A stretch of DNA of 64,000 bases from CAWCUZ01 sp963798795. GTDB taxonomy: Bacteria; Acidobacteriota; Vicinamibacteria; Vicinamibacterales; SCN-69-37. Where the stretch lies: NCBI GenBank assembly GCA_963798795.1, contig CAWCUZ010000001.1:1-64000 (forward strand), read 5' to 3'. Below, piece after piece: positions 1 to 8,244 of the stretch. The position numbers and the translations under genes are program-made. The notes below the pieces were generated by a model, which saw only the letters and a program-made list of their open reading frames with translations, was not told where the DNA came from and made no database searches. Position 1 is the stretch's first letter; each line of letters begins with the position of its first letter.

Positions 1-392
1 TACCCGGTCGGCTCAGGGGATGTGGTTTCTCTCCATACAGACGGCCTGGAGGATGTGCTCTCCGATGCGCTCGGGCCCGCCACGTTCCACACCCTCGATT
101 CCGAAGGCGACGCCATCGGGGGAGTGCCATCCTCCAGGCCGTCTGTATGAAGAGAACCACATCCCCTGGGGCTGGATGCCAGCCAGCGCTTCCAGGGTGT
201 CCGGCGCTACCCGGTCGGGCCGAGGGGATGTGGTGTTCTTTTCGATACAGACGGCCTGGAGGATGCGCGCTCCCCCGATGGCGTCGCCTTCGGAATCGAG
301 AGGGTGCTGAACGTCATGCGGGCCGACGGCATCGGCAAGCCAGCGCGATCCTTGCCTCCATTCACCGTGAGTTGCAGGAGTTCTGTCGGAGG
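1..392 (+). pseudogene. Scrambled C-terminal remnant of a SpoIIE/PP2C-type serine phosphatase
   Basis: Pieces of a SpoIIE-type phosphatase C-terminus can be read on the plus strand but in changing frames. From base 1 the frame gives YPVGSGDVVSLHTDGLEDV, the hallmark GD..L.TDG segment. The same segment recurs at 222-265, followed by DGVAFGIE, then LNVMRADGIGKPAR (from 304) and ILASIHRELQEFCR (348-392). Between the two direct copies, bases 56-167 are a reverse-complement copy of the later stretch. The expected final DDFTAVVVK-like strand is absent, because at about 392 the sequence turns into an oppositely oriented gene. The family dephosphorylates anti-anti-sigma or similar regulators. Here nothing functional remains. 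A fold-back assembly artefact and a real rearrangement are both possible. Confidence 0.6.
15..265. repeat. Three-copy repeat of about 40 bp, two direct and one inverted
   Basis: A module beginning AGGGGATGTGG and ending ACGGCCTGGAGGATG occurs at 15-55 (plus), 128-167 (minus) and 222-265 (plus). The copies differ by small indels just before the shared ATACAGACGGCC core. An outer inverted pair joins about 88-125 to about 267-305, around the core GGCGACGCCATCGGGGGAG. The module encodes the TDGL segment of the phosphatase remnant, so it is a duplication and inversion of coding sequence, not an independent element. No transposase or terminal repeats accompany it. Confidence 0.75.
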
Positions 393-612
393 CGGGGATC
401 AGGCTCTCCGCCTCGACGACTTCCACGCGGTCGAAGCGGGAAAAGTCGCCGTGCAGCGGGATCACCGTCGTGATGCGGAACGCGCCGCCGAAGATCAACG
501 CCTTCCAGTTCAGGACGCCGTTCTTGGGCGCATACGACCTGGCCTGCGCGGCGAGGGGCAGCGTCCAGATCGCTAGAGCGACAGCGGTCAGCACGGCAGG
601 TCTACCGCGCAT
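393..612 (-). CDS. Secreted protein, 3'-truncated N-terminal fragment
   Basis: The ATG at 612 opens a clear signal peptide (ALAIWTLPLAAQA, residues about 12-24) and then roughly 50 residues of mature protein. These include FRITTVIPLHGDFSRFDRVE, whose pattern resembles the segment LHVIVPVRASLRAYRVIEV of the lipoprotein encoded just upstream, so the two are probably distant paralogues. Near 393 the frame runs into the reverse complement of the phosphatase remnant. The frame stays open to base 13, but that tail is antisense and not believable protein. The start overlaps the preceding gene's stop by 11 bases, as expected for the last gene of the operon descending from 4092. Function unknown; an envelope role is inferred from the signal peptide. 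Confidence 0.55.
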
Positions 613-1225
613 ATCCGGTCTCCACGAACCCGCGGATCCGGTCGGCCGTGTTGTTGATCGCGGCTCTGATCGTACCCGAGGCGCGATCGTCTTCCGCCGT
701 CACGCTGGCCGCGCCGAGGAGCCGCCCCGACGTCTTGTCGCGCAGGCGGATCCGTACGGTCACGGCGATGTGGTTGAAGCCCAGCTCGACGAGGCGCAGC
801 GACCGCGAGCCCTCCTCGTAGTCGTCGAGGAAGCCCTCGACGACGAGCGTGGCCTCCGGCGACCCGTCCGCCGCCTCGTCGCGGGTTTCACCGGGAATCG
901 GCGCCGGCACCCCGACCACGGCCGGCGAGGAGGGCAGGTCGCGGAGGGCGGTCCTGATTCGATCGTCCAGGTACCGTTCCATCGCCGGCGGAACGCGCGC
1001 TCCGAACAGATCCGACAGCGGCCTGACCTCGATGACCCGATAGGCCCTCAGGCTGGCACGCACGGGAACGATTACATGGAGTCGCGTCTTCGCGCCCGTC
1101 ACCTCCCGGATGGTCCGCGTCACCGCGTACGTCTGCCAGGCGCACCCGGAGCCGGCGAGCGCGAAACCGAGCCCCAGCAGCGCGACGATCGGACCGGTCG
1201 GCCACCGAAGGGGGAAATCGCGCAT
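602..1225 (-). CDS. Lipoprotein, DUF4410-like
   Basis: A 207-residue protein whose N-terminus (ALLGLGFALAGSGC) ends in a lipobox Cys near residue 28, so it is probably a lipid-anchored envelope protein. The mature part has an alternating strand pattern: YRVIEVRPLSDLF near residue 60, then ATLVVEGFLDDYEEGSRSLR, then AVTVRIRLRDKTSGRLLG and a C-terminal helix AAINNTADRIRGFVETGY. That order resembles DUF4410-type domains; the assignment comes from pattern only. It starts two bases after the VWFA gene's stop, so translation is likely coupled. No catalytic motif is visible. Confidence 0.6.
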   Translation of the reverse strand: MRDFPLRWPTGPIVALLGLGFALAGSGCAWQTYAVTRTIREVTGAKTRLHVIVPVRASLRAYRVIEVRPLSDLFGARVPPAMERYLDDRIRTALRDLPSSPAVVGVPAPIPGETRDEAADGSPEATLVVEGFLDDYEEGSRSLRLVELGFNHIAVTVRIRLRDKTSGRLLGAASVTAEDDRASGTIRAAINNTADRIRGFVETGYAR

Positions 1226-1227
1226 GG

Positions 1228-2139
1228 TCAGTCGGCGTCAAAGGTCTTCCGCGCGTAGTAGCCGGTCGGAGCGTGCACGATAAGGGTCCGGTCCCGGGGC
1301 TCGACGCGAATCCGGTGGAACGACCCATCCGGCGGAACGTCGAGGTAGTAGGAGAGGCTGTAGGCGCTGGTGATCTCCTGGTCAATCCGTGCGAAGAGCC
1401 GGTCGAGCCGCTCCGGCGCCCGATCATCGGGATAGAACACGCGGCCCCCCGTCAGTTCGGCCAGGCGGGTCAGGACGGTCCGCCCCCGCCGTTCGCGGGG
1501 GTTCAGCGATCCTTCGGCGCGGACGCCGACCACGTAGATCGTCACGCGCGAGACGGTGGCCATCTGGAGGGCCTGATCGAACGTCGCGACGCTGGTCGTG
1601 TCCTCGCCGTCGGTCACGAGGACGAGCGTGTTGCGCTGCGCGTCGGTGACGTCGAACTTGTCGCGGCACGTCTTGTACACCGCGTCGAACATCGAGGTAC
1701 CGCCCGCCGCCGTGAGGCCCCGGATGCCGGCGGCCAGGCGCGCGGCGTCGCCGGTCCAGTCCTGCATCAGGTAGACCTTGGAGTCGAACGCCACGAGCAG
1801 GCCGCGGTCGCGGGGCGCCGTGAGGACCGACTGTTCGAACGCCGTCGCGGCCGACGTCAGGAGCGGGAAGCGGTCGTTGACGCTCTGGCTGCGATCGACG
1901 AGCACCGCGACCCGGATCTTTGCATCGCCGTACTGGCCGAAGTCGGCGACTGTGATCGGGACGTCGTTGTCGTACACCACGACGTCGTGGCGCCCCAGCG
2001 TGGTCACGAGCCGCCCCTGCGCATCGGTCACGGTCAAGTGCGTGTGAACCAGCGTGACGTAGACGTTCTGCTGGGGGGCGGCGAGCGGTACGCAGAGTCC
2101 AAGGGCGCCGAGCGCTGCGAGAACGACGTCAATGCGCAC
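1228..2139 (-). CDS. VWFA-domain protein of the acidobacterial type
   Basis: About 303 residues from a GTG start at 2139, chosen because it opens a signal sequence (VVLAALGALGLCVPLAA) and overlaps the upstream stop by 11 bases. Longer in-frame starts would read through the deacetylase gene. After an N-terminal domain (VYVTLVHTHLTVTDAQGR, DVVVYDND) comes a von Willebrand A domain with a MIDAS motif: DRSQS (the DxSxS site), a Thr in AAGGTSMFDA, and TDGED. The C-terminus (YSLSYYLD, HRIRVEPRDR, YYARKTF) is typical of the VWFA-related family frequent in Acidobacteriota. The role is probably metal-dependent adhesion or complex assembly outside the cytoplasm; the ligand is unknown. Confidence 0.85.
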   Translation of the reverse strand: MRIDVVLAALGALGLCVPLAAPQQNVYVTLVHTHLTVTDAQGRLVTTLGRHDVVVYDNDVPITVADFGQYGDAKIRVAVLVDRSQSVNDRFPLLTSAATAFEQSVLTAPRDRGLLVAFDSKVYLMQDWTGDAARLAAGIRGLTAAGGTSMFDAVYKTCRDKFDVTDAQRNTLVLVTDGEDTTSVATFDQALQMATVSRVTIYVVGVRAEGSLNPRERRGRTVLTRLAELTGGRVFYPDDRAPERLDRLFARIDQEITSAYSLSYYLDVPPDGSFHRIRVEPRDRTLIVHAPTGYYARKTFDAD

Positions 2140-2908
2140 GGTGGCTGCCGTCCGCTTCAGCGCGCCGGCCCCGCAGGTCGCCGAGCAGCTGCAAATAGGT
2201 CGCCGATTCGCGGTCGCGCCGTGCGGCCGCGACGAGCGCCAGCACGCGTTGCAGCCGCGGGCCGTGGTCGACGCACGGCGGGTGCAGTACGACGCGAATG
2301 ACCGCGCGTCGCGCGAGCAGGCGCGCGACGCGCCGCTGCAGCGCGATCCCAACGTCCTCGTTGAGGTGGCCCGGACCGAAGACGAGGCTCGGCACCCAGT
2401 GCGTGCGCCGCCGCACCAGGTCGGTGACCGTCAGGTAGGAGTTGGTGTACTGGAAGCCCAGCGCGCGCGCCGCCCTCAGGCCGTCTTCGTTGACCAGCCA
2501 AGCCGGCGCAACGAAGCCCTGGGCGTTCAGGCCGGCCCGGTACATCATCGCCTTGCCGCGCGCGATCCGATCCAACGCCCCGCCGTAGTCGAGCGAGAGG
2601 AACTCCCCCTCTCCCTGCGTCCACCACCGGTTGCGGAAGCGCTCGCCGGCGGTCCTTGGCCGTCCGACGCCGGCGTGCTCGTACCCGTGCAGCACCAGTT
2701 CGTCGCCCTGCCCCGCGCGATCGCGCAGCCACGCACAGAAGTCCGCGTGCCGGTCAAGTGCTCCGTCGCCGCGGAAATTCGGAATGACGAGCAGGCTGCA
2801 GCGCGACACACCGACGACCGCCAGCCGATCGAGCATCCGCTCCACCTGCGCCCGCGAGTGCGGCGCGACGTCGTGGATCGACACCACGAGCCGTCTCGAG
2901 GACCTCAC
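2129..2908 (-). CDS. DUF2334-type polysaccharide deacetylase
   Basis: A 259-residue cytosolic-looking protein with the NodB-like fold of DUF2334. Visible are an N-terminal VVSIHDVAPHS strand with the catalytic-type Asp, LVLHGYEH (metal-binding His pair), FVAPAWLVNEDGLRAARALG and the late VVLHPPCVDHG. These match the Asp-His-His metal site of carbohydrate esterase family 4 relatives. The GTG start at 2908 overlaps the upstream glycosyltransferase stop as GTGA. Its place between a glycosyltransferase and a VWFA protein suggests removal of acetyl groups from a newly made envelope sugar, which is inference. No signal peptide is visible. Confidence 0.8.
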   Translation of the reverse strand: MRSSRRLVVSIHDVAPHSRAQVERMLDRLAVVGVSRCSLLVIPNFRGDGALDRHADFCAWLRDRAGQGDELVLHGYEHAGVGRPRTAGERFRNRWWTQGEGEFLSLDYGGALDRIARGKAMMYRAGLNAQGFVAPAWLVNEDGLRAARALGFQYTNSYLTVTDLVRRRTHWVPSLVFGPGHLNEDVGIALQRRVARLLARRAVIRVVLHPPCVDHGPRLQRVLALVAAARRDRESATYLQLLGDLRGRRAEADGSHRAH

Positions 2909-4092
2909 GCCAGCGCCCCCGCCGGGCCGGCCGCCTCGGCGATCAGTTCGCGGTACGCGGCGAAGTACTCGTCGAAGACGCGACTCCAGGAAAACCGGGC
3001 GGCTGCGAACCGGTGACAGGCCAGCCGCGTCGCGTCGGGATCCCAGGCCGCCACCGTGCGGATCGCGTCGGCCAGATCCGCGGCATCGCCCGCGCGTGCC
3101 ATGACGCCCGCGTACGCTGGCACAAACGTCGCGGTCCCGCTTTGCGCGATCCCGACGACCGGGAGCCCGCTCGCCATCGCCTCGAGCGTAGACATGCCGA
3201 ATGTCTCGTACCGCCCGGGCGCAACGAACAGGTCCGACGAAGCGTACGCCCGCGCCAGGTCGGCGCGGCCGTCCAGGTGCCCGAGGTACCGCACCTGGGG
3301 GTGCGCCGCCGCGTAGCGCGCGACGACGGCGGCATCGGGACCGTCGCCCGCAATCATCAGCACGAAGTTCTGCCGCGGCAGGCGCTCGAAGGCGGCGAAG
3401 AGAACGTCGATCTCCTTCTCGGGACTCAGCCGTCCGGCGTAGAACAGCACCCGCTGATCCGGGCCGACGCCGAACGCACGGCGGAATGCGGGATCGCGCC
3501 GGGCCGGCGTGAACATCGCGGGATCGACGCCGCACGGCAGGCAGCGAGTCCGGCGCACGCCGAGACGCGCCACCCGCTCTCGCATACCGGCGTTGAGGAG
3601 AATGGTGAGAGTGCAGTGGCGGTAGATCAGCCCCTCGTAGAACTCCGCCAGGCGCTCCGCCGCCGAGGCGACGATCCGCCCGCCGCGCCGCGCCCAGTGG
3701 CGCGCGCACGCAGGCACATCGGTGTGATACACGCCGACGATCGGCGTGCGGCGGCGCCGCGTCGCGAGGAACGCCGCCCAAGCGAGCGTGTACTGGCAGT
3801 TCAGCTCGATGACATCCGGGGCTTCCCGCTCGATCAAACGCGCGATCCGCGGCAGGTTGAACCCCAGCCGGACGCCCGGATAGGGCGACGGCACGCCCCG
3901 GACCACGATCACTTTGGAGCGGCCGCTGAGGCTATCCCGGTCCGATGGCCCCGGCACGATGACCACGTGATCGACGTTGGTCCGCCCGCGAACGTACTCG
4001 ATCTTGCTGTCGATGTAGGTCCTGACGCCGCTGCTCGTCGACGGCGAGAACAGCGCGAGGTCGCAGACCTTGATGCGGGCCTCTGGTACCAT
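2905..4092 (-). CDS. Glycosyltransferase family 4
   Basis: About 395 residues with the GT-B layout of GT4 enzymes. The N-terminal domain has the acceptor-side motif SPSTSSGVRTYIDSK and an APDVIELNCQYTLAW strand. The C-terminal donor domain has VLFYAGRLSPEKEIDVLF, MIAGDGPD, the APGRYETFGMSTLEAMASGL sugar-nucleotide motif with its catalytic-type Glu, and a final helix. The ATG at 4092 (MVPEARIKVCDLALFS) is preferred over longer in-frame starts because it lies just before the first beta strand. It is the first gene of a five-gene minus-strand operon and is divergent from the sigma factor gene. It probably transfers a hexose from a nucleotide sugar to a membrane acceptor. Confidence 0.85.
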   Translation of the reverse strand: MVPEARIKVCDLALFSPSTSSGVRTYIDSKIEYVRGRTNVDHVVIVPGPSDRDSLSGRSKVIVVRGVPSPYPGVRLGFNLPRIARLIEREAPDVIELNCQYTLAWAAFLATRRRRTPIVGVYHTDVPACARHWARRGGRIVASAAERLAEFYEGLIYRHCTLTILLNAGMRERVARLGVRRTRCLPCGVDPAMFTPARRDPAFRRAFGVGPDQRVLFYAGRLSPEKEIDVLFAAFERLPRQNFVLMIAGDGPDAAVVARYAAAHPQVRYLGHLDGRADLARAYASSDLFVAPGRYETFGMSTLEAMASGLPVVGIAQSGTATFVPAYAGVMARAGDAADLADAIRTVAAWDPDATRLACHRFAAARFSWSRVFDEYFAAYRELIAEAAGPAGALA

Positions 4093-4112
4093 CACCCGGT
4101 AGGAGGGGCGAC

Positions 4113-4156
4113 GGCGCCACAATCCTTCGCGACCGGGCTCGCGGAGGATTGTCGCC
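4113..4156. promoter_or_regulatory. Hairpin in the divergent spacer between GT4 and sigma genes
   Basis: ACAATCCT (4119-4126) is repeated inverted as AGGATTGT (4145-4152), and the outer GGCG/CGCC bases extend the stem with a two-base bulge. The loop itself contains tcgcga and ctcgcg. It lies in the only non-coding stretch (4093-4225) between the divergent genes, where an operator or attenuator would be expected. No protein is assigned to it, and I see no convincing -35/-10 pair here. Confidence 0.4.
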
Positions 4157-4225
4157 GTACGGAGGCTCTTACGATCGACGCGAAGGAAGCACGGCAAGCC
4201 AGCGGGCCCGTGCACGTCGACAGGG

Positions 4226-4846
4226 ATGTGGACACACGAGTTGGACCTGGCACGCCGGTTGTGCGCGGGCGAAGAGTCCGCCTTCGACGTTTTTTTTTCG
4301 GAGTACTTTCCGCGCGTCTACCGCTTCGCCCGCAGCCGCCTCGGCGGCGATGACGACGGGGCGGAGGAGGTGGCGCAGGTGACCCTGATCAAGGCGCTCG
4401 CAAAGGTGGGCACCTATCGGGGCGAAGCCGCGCTGTTCACGTGGCTTTGCACGCTGTGCCGGCACGAGATCGCGCGGTGGTTCGAGCGCACCGGCCGCCG
4501 GGCGCACGTCTCACTGGCTGACGATTCGCCTGACACGCTGGCCATCCTCGAGACGATCGCCGCGCTCTCGGGCGACGACCCCGAGCAGGAGTACCAGCGC
4601 AGCGAGCTGTCACGGCTCGTGCATGTGGCGCTCGATCATCTACCGGGCCGGTACGGCGACGCGCTGGCGTGGAAATACCTCGAGGGCCTGTCCGTGGAAG
4701 AGATTGCACAGCGGCTCGGGCTCGGTTACAAGGCGGCCGAATCGCTCCTGACCAGAGCGCGGCAGGCGTTCCGCGAGGCGTTCGCTTTGCTGGCTGGCTC
4801 TCAGCTCCAACCGCGCTCGACGATCCCGGGACCACTGGAGGGATGA
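4226..4846 (+). CDS. ECF-type RNA polymerase sigma factor
   Basis: A 206-residue sigma-70 family protein with only regions 2 and 4, the ECF layout. Region 2 spans about residues 20-95 (AFDVFFSEYFPRVYRFARSR, EEVAQVTLIKAL, TWLCTLCRHEIARWF). Region 4 spans about residues 125-185 with an HTH in GLSVEEIAQRLGLGYKAAES. The last codons overlap the start of a FecR-like gene, and a TonB-dependent receptor follows, so it probably answers an outer-membrane signal relayed through the FecR protein. An eight-to-nine T run near 4290 lies inside the gene without breaking the frame. Confidence 0.88.
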   Translation: MWTHELDLARRLCAGEESAFDVFFSEYFPRVYRFARSRLGGDDDGAEEVAQVTLIKALAKVGTYRGEAALFTWLCTLCRHEIARWFERTGRRAHVSLADDSPDTLAILETIAALSGDDPEQEYQRSELSRLVHVALDHLPGRYGDALAWKYLEGLSVEEIAQRLGLGYKAAESLLTRARQAFREAFALLAGSQLQPRSTIPGPLEG

Positions 4847-5835
4847 TGGCCGATGAGGAAGACGTCACTGCGCGACTGCTGCGGCTTGCCGGCGCACCAT
4901 CGGAGCCTGCGGTCGAGCGCAGCGCACGGGTGCGGCAAGCCGTTCACCGCGCGTGGCGGGCACAGCGGCGCCAGCGGGTCGTTCGGCGCACCGCGACGGC
5001 CGTGATTGTGCTGGGCGGCCTGGCCGCGGCGCTGGCGGTGGCCGTGCGCGTGAACCAGCCGCGGGCCGTGACGCCGCCGGCCCCGGCCGCTGTCGTGGCG
5101 ACAGAGGCCCGCATCGATGGGCATCCGCGTGTGGTGGGCCTGGATGGCCCTGGCGGCGTCCCATTGACCGCAGGCATGGCGGTCCACGCCGGCGACACCA
5201 TCGAAACCGACGCCACATCGCGAGCGGCGCTGAGGACCGCGGACGGGAGCTCGCTGCGGATCGATCACAGTTCGAAGGTCCGTCTGATCCAGGGGGCGGT
5301 GATCGAACTGACTGGCGGCGCCGCCTACATCGAGACGGCCCACGGCTCGCACGGGTTCGAAGTCCGCACTCCGATGGGATCGATCCGCGATGTCGGCACG
5401 CAGTTCGAGGTGCGGGTGGGCGACAGGACGCTCCGCTTGCGCGTGCGCACCGGCGCGGTCCAGCTTCGACGGGGCGCCGCCGTCAACGCGGCGGCGGCCG
5501 GAACGGAGACGACCGTGACGCCGGCCGGGCTGGCCGTCCGGCAGGTGCCACCCTTCGGCCCGGACTGGGACTGGACGGCGGCGCTCGCGCCACCCTTCGA
5601 GATCGAGGGGCGATCGCTGAGGGCTTTCCTCGATCACACCGCGGCCGAACGGGGCTGGGCGCTGCGCTACGCCAGCCGCGAGGCAGCCGCAATCGCCGAC
5701 CGGACCATCCTGCACGGATCGGTCGATGGGCTGGGCGCCGAGCAGGCGCTCGACGCCACTCTCGTCGCGAGTGGACTGGCGTATCGTCTCCGGGCGGGTG
5801 AGCTCGTCGTGTCCAAGCCTGCAGGCGGGAGGTGA
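4843..5835 (+). CDS. FecR-like anti-sigma / sensor protein
   Basis: A 330-residue single-pass protein. Residues about 45-65 form a membrane segment (ATAVIVLGGLAAALAVAV). The FecR beta domain follows at about 85-230 (ALRTADGSSLRIDHSSKVRL, GFEVRTPMGSIRDVGTQFEV). The C-terminus (FEIEGRSLRAFLDHTAAERG, TLVASGLAYRL) resembles the STN-like DUF4974 end of FecR proteins. Two consecutive ATGs at 4843 and 4846 overlap the sigma stop. GGAGG at 4837-4841 suits the second better, so the true start may be 4846. The short N-terminal region would hold the sigma factor, and the periplasmic part would sense the TonB receptor encoded next. Confidence 0.85.
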   Translation: MMADEEDVTARLLRLAGAPSEPAVERSARVRQAVHRAWRAQRRQRVVRRTATAVIVLGGLAAALAVAVRVNQPRAVTPPAPAAVVATEARIDGHPRVVGLDGPGGVPLTAGMAVHAGDTIETDATSRAALRTADGSSLRIDHSSKVRLIQGAVIELTGGAAYIETAHGSHGFEVRTPMGSIRDVGTQFEVRVGDRTLRLRVRTGAVQLRRGAAVNAAAAGTETTVTPAGLAVRQVPPFGPDWDWTAALAPPFEIEGRSLRAFLDHTAAERGWALRYASREAAAIADRTILHGSVDGLGAEQALDATLVASGLAYRLRAGELVVSKPAGGR

Positions 5836-5852
5836 AGTACAATCCTTAGGGT

Positions 5853-8150
5853 ATGCGGCCTGCGGCGTGCGGCCTTGCCCTGCTCCTCTGCTGTGCGGGC
5901 GCTGCCGCTGCCGGTCAGAACACGTTGCAAGGACGCCGGCTGGACGATGCCCTGCGCCTCCTCCAGCACGCCGGCGTGCCAATCGTCTTCAGCTCAGAAA
6001 TCGTGACGCCGGACATGCGCGTGACGGCGGAGCCGCCCGCCACCGCGCCGCGTGAGCAGCTCGACGAGCTCCTGGCGCCCCACGGGCTGATCGCGCAGCC
6101 GGGACCGGGCGGCGTGATCCTCGTCGTCCGGCGCCCCGCGGCAGCGCCGGCGCCGCCGCGCGCCGGGCCAATCACGACCGCCCGACGCCAAGAGGCCCCC
6201 GCTTCCGTGGCACCGGCAGCGCCGCGCGCGACCTACCGGGGCCACGTCACGGTGACATCGAGCGACGCCACGCCGGCGACCCATGGCGCCTTGACCACGC
6301 GGCTGAACCGGGTGGCGCTTCGAGCAGCCGGCGGCCCGCTCGACGAGAATGGACTGGCGGCGGTCGACGCAATGCCGCGCGTGACGGCCGTCGACGATTT
6401 CCGCAGCGACTTCTCCGTCCGCGGCAGCCCGTACCGGCAGATCGGCATCGTCACTGACGGCGTGCCGACGCCGTGGCTGCAGCACACGCTGTACGGCCGC
6501 AGCAACGTCGGGTCGCTGCCGCTCTTCGGCAATGACAGCCTGGACAGCGTGACCCTCCAGGCCGGCGCGTATCCGCGGCTGTATCAGGACGCGCTCGGCG
6601 CCCAACTCGACCTGAGCCTGCGGGAAGGGTCGCGCGAGTCGACCCGCTTTTCCGGTACCGCGGGGGGCATGACCACCGCGGTCGCCGGCGAAGGCCCGAT
6701 CGGTGCCCAACACCGTGGGTCGTGGATCGCGGGCTTCCGTAACAGCTACCAGACCTGGCCGCCGGGCTCCCATTCGCAAACGCAACCGGGCTTTCTCTTC
6801 GCGGACCTGCACGCCAAACTGGTCTATGACGTCTCTCCCCGACAGCAAGTCAGCGTGACCGCGCTCGGCGGACGATCGACGCTCGATACACTCGACGAGC
6901 TGCTCTCGGGCCCACTCGAGACGGGCACCGACAACGCGGGCCTTCTGACTGCCGGCTGGCAGTCTACGCTCGGCTCGGGCACGATCGTGCGCCAGCGGCT
7001 GTTCCTCGTCGGGCAGGACCTCCAAGCCACCCTGGCGAACGGCCAGCCGAGCGGCGGGAGCATCAACCGTGCCCTCGGATATCGAGGCGAGGCGCTGCAC
7101 GCAATGTTCGGTGGTCTCCTGGAAGCCGGCGCCGAGGTGTCGCGCCTGTCCGGGGTGCGGGACGTCCCCGCGGTGGGGGCGGCGGCGCCCGTTCCGGGCG
7201 CCGCCCGGGCAACGTGGATGACGCCCGCGGCGTTCGCGGATTTCTCGCGCCGGGCACCCCACGGGCTCTCCTTCGAGGGGGGCGCACGTCTCAGCAACTC
7301 GACTCTCGTGCGTCACCACGCACTGTCGCCCTGGCTGCTCGGCGCGTGGCGGCCCGGACACGGATGGACGATCGACGCGTCGGCGGGCGCGTCGCGCCAG
7401 CTCCCCGACCTCGACGCGACGGTCGGTACGCCGTCGGCGGCGGCGCTCCTCCCCGAGCGCGCCACCCACGTCGGTCTGGGTGTCGAGCGGCAGTTCTCGA
7501 ACGGGATGCGATGGCAGGCGACGCTCTTCTACCGGCGGGAGCGCGACGTGCTGCGTCCTCCCGACGCTCTTCCGCGTCTCGTGGAGGGGGCCATGCTGGA
7601 TCCGCCGATGCCGGGCGTGTATTGCAACGCTATTGCCGGCGAGTCGCGCGGGCTCGAACTGGTCGTGACGTCCCTGCGCGCGCGCCGGCTGTCGGGATGG
7701 CTGTCCTACACCTACGCCATCACGCGCCAGCGCGATGGCCTCACGGGGGAAACGTTCTGGAGCGATCTCGATCGCCGGCACACGTTCAACGGCGCAGGCC
7801 TGCTTCGCATCGGATCCCGGACGACGGCGAGCGTCGTCCTGCGCGCCGCGTCGGGCGCGCCGATCCCGGGCTACTTCGAGATGCGGGACGGCACGCTCGT
7901 CGTCGGCCGCTGGCGCAATACGGTGCGCCTGCCGACCTACGTCCGGTTCGACGGACGTGTGCAGCGGCAGTTCTTCTCCTCCCGCCATCAGATCAGCCTG
8001 TTCGCCGAGGTTGTCAACATGCTCAACCGCGGCAACGTAGGGCTCGCCGTGGGGACGATTCAGCCCCTAACCGGCGACGCGTTCGGGTTCTCGCAGTCGC
8101 TCGCGCCGCGGCGTGCGTCGATCGGGATTCAGTTCAGCTGGTCGCAGTGA
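5853..8150 (+). CDS. TonB-dependent outer-membrane receptor with N-terminal STN domain
   Basis: A 765-residue protein with a signal peptide (LALLLCCAGAAAAGQ, about residues 7-21). A secretin/TonB short N-terminal domain follows at about 25-90 (LQGRRLDDALRLLQHAGVPI to LLAPHGLIAQPGPGGVILVV). After a Pro/Ala linker come a plug (NGLAAVDAMPRVTAVDDFRS, VRGSPYRQIGIVTDGVP) and a beta-barrel that ends GIQFSWSQ, with a final aromatic-polar residue pair. It sits 17 bases after the FecR gene. An STN domain in a receptor beside sigma and FecR is the Fec/Fpv signalling arrangement. The substrate is not evident: the plug resembles carbohydrate- or peptide-type receptors as much as siderophore ones. Confidence 0.88.
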   Translation: MRPAACGLALLLCCAGAAAAGQNTLQGRRLDDALRLLQHAGVPIVFSSEIVTPDMRVTAEPPATAPREQLDELLAPHGLIAQPGPGGVILVVRRPAAAPAPPRAGPITTARRQEAPASVAPAAPRATYRGHVTVTSSDATPATHGALTTRLNRVALRAAGGPLDENGLAAVDAMPRVTAVDDFRSDFSVRGSPYRQIGIVTDGVPTPWLQHTLYGRSNVGSLPLFGNDSLDSVTLQAGAYPRLYQDALGAQLDLSLREGSRESTRFSGTAGGMTTAVAGEGPIGAQHRGSWIAGFRNSYQTWPPGSHSQTQPGFLFADLHAKLVYDVSPRQQVSVTALGGRSTLDTLDELLSGPLETGTDNAGLLTAGWQSTLGSGTIVRQRLFLVGQDLQATLANGQPSGGSINRALGYRGEALHAMFGGLLEAGAEVSRLSGVRDVPAVGAAAPVPGAARATWMTPAAFADFSRRAPHGLSFEGGARLSNSTLVRHHALSPWLLGAWRPGHGWTIDASAGASRQLPDLDATVGTPSAAALLPERATHVGLGVERQFSNGMRWQATLFYRRERDVLRPPDALPRLVEGAMLDPPMPGVYCNAIAGESRGLELVVTSLRARRLSGWLSYTYAITRQRDGLTGETFWSDLDRRHTFNGAGLLRIGSRTTASVVLRAASGAPIPGYFEMRDGTLVVGRWRNTVRLPTYVRFDGRVQRQFFSSRHQISLFAEVVNMLNRGNVGLAVGTIQPLTGDAFGFSQSLAPRRASIGIQFSWSQ

Positions 8151-8244
8151 CAGCGCGTCGTGGATCTGCGCGGCGGCGCGCTGGTGATCGCCGGACGAGG
8201 CCGTTGCCGTGGTCGCGTCGTTTCGCTCCTGAGGGCCGGCGGGT

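Noticed and set aside
15..265. Insertion sequence ends
   Set aside because: The repeats encode a phosphatase segment; there is no transposase and no target duplication.
13..392. C-terminal extension of the secreted protein at 612
   Set aside because: The open frame continues, but that part is the reverse complement of the phosphatase remnant.
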